Shown in pieces: positions 62,961-64,000 of a stretch of 64,000 nt of DNA (the stretch's first letter is position 1; every line of letters starts with the position of its first letter). The DNA is from DATMTS01 sp035564555. Its GTDB lineage: Bacteria; Actinomycetota; Actinomycetes; Actinomycetales; Microbacteriaceae. The stretch is taken from contig DATMTS010000006.1 in the NCBI GenBank assembly GCA_035564555.1, forward strand, positions 36,971 through 100,970. Direction: 5' to 3'. A model generated the notes under the pieces. That model was not told the origin of the DNA and did no database searches. It was given only the letters and a program-made list of their open reading frames with translations. The position numbers and the translations under genes were made by a program.

Positions 62961-63092
62961 CAGCACATTCAGCGTCGAGGTGCGGCCGCGGTCAGTCGGC
63001 GTAGTCGCCGGTGGTTCGCTGATGGGGGGGCGGGATCCCGACGCGGTCGGGGTAGAGACCGCTGTCGCCGGACGTCTCGAAAGGGCTTAACT

Positions 63093-63659
63093 GTGTCGCA
63101 GATAGTGCTCTACACCCTCATCTCGCTCGACGGAGCGACCGAGGACCCGCATCGCTACTTCCCGGAGACCGGCCAGAAGCACGGCGCACCCGTCTTCGAC
63201 CACGCCCTCGAGGAGCTCGAGTCGCAGATGATCTCTCGGCAAAACGCAGTGCTGCTCGGCCGCCACACATATGACCAGTGGTCGCGCTATTGGCCGACCT
63301 CCGACGAGCAGCCGTTCGCCGACTTCATCAACGGCGTGAAGAAGTACGTCGTCACCTCAAGCCCCCTGACCGGCGACTGGGCCGGCGCCGAGGCAGTGTC
63401 AGCGCCGGTCCGCGCAGTGGTGTCGGACCTGAAGGCGCGCACCAGCGGCGACATCGGAGTCCACGCAAGCGTCACGCTCGCCCAGTCCTTGCTGAGGGAA
63501 GGGCTGGTCGACGAGCTGTGCCTAGCCGTTGGCCGCGTGCTCGATCCAGTCGGTCCACGGCTCTTCGCGACGGTGGCCGAGCTGCAGGAGATGGAGCTGC
63601 TGGAAGCCACGTCGACGCCCAGCGGCAGCGTGTGGCTCCGATACCGGCTGCACGGCTGA
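63093..63659 (+). CDS. RibD C-terminal/dihydrofolate reductase-like protein
   Basis: This 188-residue protein has the RibD-C/DHFR-like fold: LYTLISLDGATEDP at the N-terminus, AVLLGRHTYDQWSRYWP, then KYVVTSSPL and the LREGLVDELCLAVGRVLDPVGPRLF segment typical of the family. Its substrate is unknown; many homologues are uncharacterised reductases. The GTG at 63093 is the likely start. Confidence 0.82.
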   Translation: MSQIVLYTLISLDGATEDPHRYFPETGQKHGAPVFDHALEELESQMISRQNAVLLGRHTYDQWSRYWPTSDEQPFADFINGVKKYVVTSSPLTGDWAGAEAVSAPVRAVVSDLKARTSGDIGVHASVTLAQSLLREGLVDELCLAVGRVLDPVGPRLFATVAELQEMELLEATSTPSGSVWLRYRLHG

Positions 63660-63840
63660 GGTGCCGGCGTCCCCTGGGATGGCGGGAAGAAGGCGGCTGC
63701 CTCCCTTCCCCGTCGTCCAGCCAGTTCTCCGCGGCAGTTGACCTCCGCCCTGGCGGACAAGACGCCAAGCCGGTCAACGGCTGTAACGCAGCGCCGTGGC
63801 GGATTCCCGCGCTCGTGCTACTGGTGGCCATAGTGCGATG

Positions 63841-63999
63841 TCAGCGGCTCGGGGCGAGGCGCAGCTCAAACCCGACCTCAGCGCCCGAGTCAGTCTGTGG
63901 CGTTCCCGAGCTCTGGGGTCGCCAGAGCCAGGTGGTGACCTTCTCGAGTCCGGCGTCGGCCAGCGCGGCGCGGATCGCGCGTTCGGCAACGCGGGCCTC
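63841..63999 (-). CDS. Truncated C-terminus of an unidentified protein at the right edge
   Basis: An open frame entering from the right edge on the minus strand reads 52 residues (EARVAERAIRAALADAGLEK, then a Trp-containing stretch and FELRLAPSR) and ends with TGA at 63841-63843. Codon use looks coding. The family cannot be recognised from this part. Confidence 0.55.
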   Translation of the reverse strand, partial: EARVAERAIRAALADAGLEKVTTWLWRPQSSGTPQTDSGAEVGFELRLAPSR

Positions 64000-64000
64000 C

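Noticed and set aside
62877..64000. Genomic island integrated at tRNA-Leu
   Set aside because: No integrase and no direct repeat of the tRNA 3' end is seen downstream within the window.

Overview
The window is one continuous stretch of high-GC, chromosome-core DNA from an actinobacterium, centred on the replication origin. Gene content and order (ssb/rpsR/rplI/dnaB, cca-DUF6049-murJ-trxB-trxA, parB-parA-rsmG-jag-yidC-yidD-rnpA-rpmH-dnaA-dnaN-gnd-recF-DUF721-gyrB-gyrA-DUF3566, then crgA, sortase, pabA, pknB-pknA-pbpA-ftsW/rodA-pstP-fhaB-fhaA), together with an mshA/mshB-type pair, point to Actinomycetota. The compact layout and the small hypothetical genes suggest Microbacteriaceae, which is inference rather than proof. 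No phage, insertion sequence, CRISPR array or rRNA operon is visible.

Left arm (1-16.1 kb): a truncated zinc/manganese-type binding protein gene behind a Zur-like operator; a short-chain dehydrogenase; a hisC-like aminotransferase leading a branched-chain 2-oxoacid dehydrogenase operon (E1 alpha, E1 beta, E2); a holin-like membrane protein; a two-gene unit of a WXG100-like small helical protein and a serine alpha/beta hydrolase with a WXG100-like N-terminus; a low-molecular-weight protein tyrosine phosphatase coupled to purB; small membrane proteins; an MFS transporter; a PrmC-related methyltransferase; a PRC-barrel protein; and dnaB.

Middle (16.1-45.6 kb): a dnaB-rplI intergenic region with a same-strand array of DnaA-box-like 9-mers; the rpsF-ssb-rpsR-rplI operon; mshA-mshB-like mycothiol genes; cca; DUF6049; murJ; thioredoxin reductase and thioredoxin; DUF402; an alaA-type aminotransferase; parB and parA with two perfect parS sites; the rsmG-jag-yidC-yidD-rnpA-rpmH block; oriC on both sides of dnaA; and dnaN-gnd-recF-DUF721-gyrB-gyrA-DUF3566.

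Right arm (45.7-64 kb): tRNA-Ile and tRNA-Ala, DUF488, a NUDIX hydrolase, cyclophilin, rhomboid protease, crgA, a class E sortase operon ending in pabA, the Ser/Thr-kinase and cell-wall-growth operon in reverse orientation, a TetR/MFS efflux pair with a clear shared operator, tRNA-Leu(CAG), a RibD/DHFR-like reductase and a truncated gene at the edge.

A recurring regulatory theme is a TANNNT -10 hexamer placed 6-7 nt before the start codon, which predicts many leaderless mRNAs. The most interesting non-standard items are the WXG100-like/hydrolase pair, the DnaA-box-like array upstream of dnaB, the concentric palindrome at 1486-1546, the parA start codon embedded in parS, a possible 13-codon leaderless uORF in front of DUF6049, and a PknA-type kinase with an extracellular PASTA-like region.
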